A DNA stretch of 64,000 nucleotides from Lutraria lutraria (taxonomy: Eukaryota > Mollusca > Bivalvia > Venerida > Mactridae), in assembly GCA_964023205.1 (NCBI GenBank), contig OZ026838.1, positions 28,609,843 through 28,673,842 of the forward strand, given 5' to 3'. The translations under genes were made by a program, and so were the position numbers. Below are positions 62,968-64,000 of the stretch, in pieces (positions within the stretch are counted from its first letter, which is position 1; every line of letters begins with the position of its first letter). The notes beneath the pieces are model-generated. The model searched no databases, had not been told where the DNA came from, and worked only from the letters and a program-made list of their open reading frames with translations.

Positions 62968-64000
62968 AACTTATACTCCTTGTTATTATGATGTAAGTGA
63001 CTACTGAAAAAACGAAAATAACTTTTTCAAACATGTTTGTGAATCAATTAAATGGTTCAAAGAGATACATCTATTTATACCAAGCATGATCTATTATATT
63101 CTCTGAAATTGGATGCACTGTTTGTTAAATAAGACGGCTAATTCATATTTTATTTATAAAGAAATGATTTACTGGTATACGATACTTTAAGCAGGACATA
63201 ATTTCTGTATTCGATAATTACAAGTGACGTGATTTTGATACCATAACTTCAACAGTAGAGGAATTTTCCCCCCATATTTATCAATGTCTTAAAGGTCAAA
63301 ATAATTCGTTTGCTCCGGAAGTTGACTTGTCGTCAAGCTTGTTATAGCCCGAACCAAAGGTATTGACGGTCGGGATATCGTCTGCCTTTGTATTGGATGT
63401 ACTATTTTCGTATACATTTTTATTCATTAAAACTTCTGTTGCTAGATTACTGGCGTTCTTGTTCCCTTATATAATATTGTTGTTTTATGTTCCCTATTTG
63501 CTCTAGTTAGGGTTATGACTATTAGTTCATGTTTTCAGCAAGGTCAAATTGTATAATTATTTTAGTATAATAGTTTATACATGTCTGACCGGTAAATTCA
63601 TGTTTTATGTACAAGTTGAACCTATCACTACCATTCGATTTTCCATAAATTGTACAAATACGTATACATACATAGAATTGTTGACTGCCGAGTATAACAG
63701 AACAGAACAGAACAGAACTTTATTCATACATCTTATACAAATGGCTTGAACAAAATTCCAGACATTTTTGTGATTCTTAAGTGAATGAATTATCCAGATA
63801 ATCATGTCAACCTAACGACCCCTCCTATCTGTGTAACATCTATTCGGTTCTACAGAGACCGTACAAGATTGAATTCATGAATAAATAGAAGTATGGTATT
63901 GTTTCAATTTCTTCAGCATTTTGTTCGGAAAATTAAAGACTTAAAATTAAAATTAATTAGATTAGATTTTTTTTATTGCTCCGAAATTCGGTACCCACTC
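62968..64000. other. Right end of window, no gene seen
   Basis: AT-rich sequence with one simple repeat (63696-63719). No coding exon, SINE head or inverted-repeat element was recognised. Confidence 0.6.
63696..63719. repeat. AGAAC pentamer microsatellite
   Basis: Just under five tandem copies of the pentamer aacag/agaac (aacagaacagaacagaac...). Confidence 0.85.

Overview
The window looks like intron-containing genomic DNA from an AT-rich invertebrate. Coding exons are small islands in long non-coding stretches, they are bounded by GT/AG splice sites, and the rest carries tRNA-derived SINE-like repeats, short inverted-repeat elements and simple repeats. The channel sequences and repeat style would suit a lophotrochozoan such as a bivalve mollusc, but that assignment is inference, not something the sequence proves.

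The left half (1 to about 30.7 kb) holds four tandem paralogous voltage-gated potassium channel genes, all on the minus strand. They are called A (1-818, running off the left edge), B (7579-9765), C (18985-21677) and D (28707-30668). Each shows the same plan: an exon of 266-272 bp for the C-terminal half of the T1 tetramerisation domain, a 173-429 bp intron, one long exon holding S1 to S6 and most of the cytoplasmic tail, and, in B, C and D, a tiny terminal exon after a 398-828 bp intron. T1 carries the H-x5-C-x20-CC zinc motif found in Kv2/3/4-type but not Shaker-type channels, and S5 resembles Kv3/Shaw. All complete copies keep the TVGYGD filter, but S4 has lost its first and fifth canonical charges (Phe and His there) and the S6 PVP hinge reads TIP.

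The exon for the first half of T1 (the NVGG segment through the YRTG junction) could not be found for any copy. All four T1 exons have the same phase-1 acceptor. Either each gene has a remote or diverged first exon, or the cassettes share one upstream exon. Terminal exons give B the C-terminus DSRV and C the C-terminus DSPI, both PDZ-ligand-like, while D is frameshifted and stops just before its last donor site.

From 31 to 64 kb no confident gene was found. This part holds a possible 151-residue secreted protein (50793-51248, plus strand), two small weak reading frames near 62.4-63.0 kb, three copies of one tRNA-headed SINE, one copy of another, three copies of a shorter dispersed repeat (two of them in the left half), two related inverted-repeat elements, a 200-bp MITE-like element, a 152-bp inverted-repeat pair and several simple or tandem repeats.
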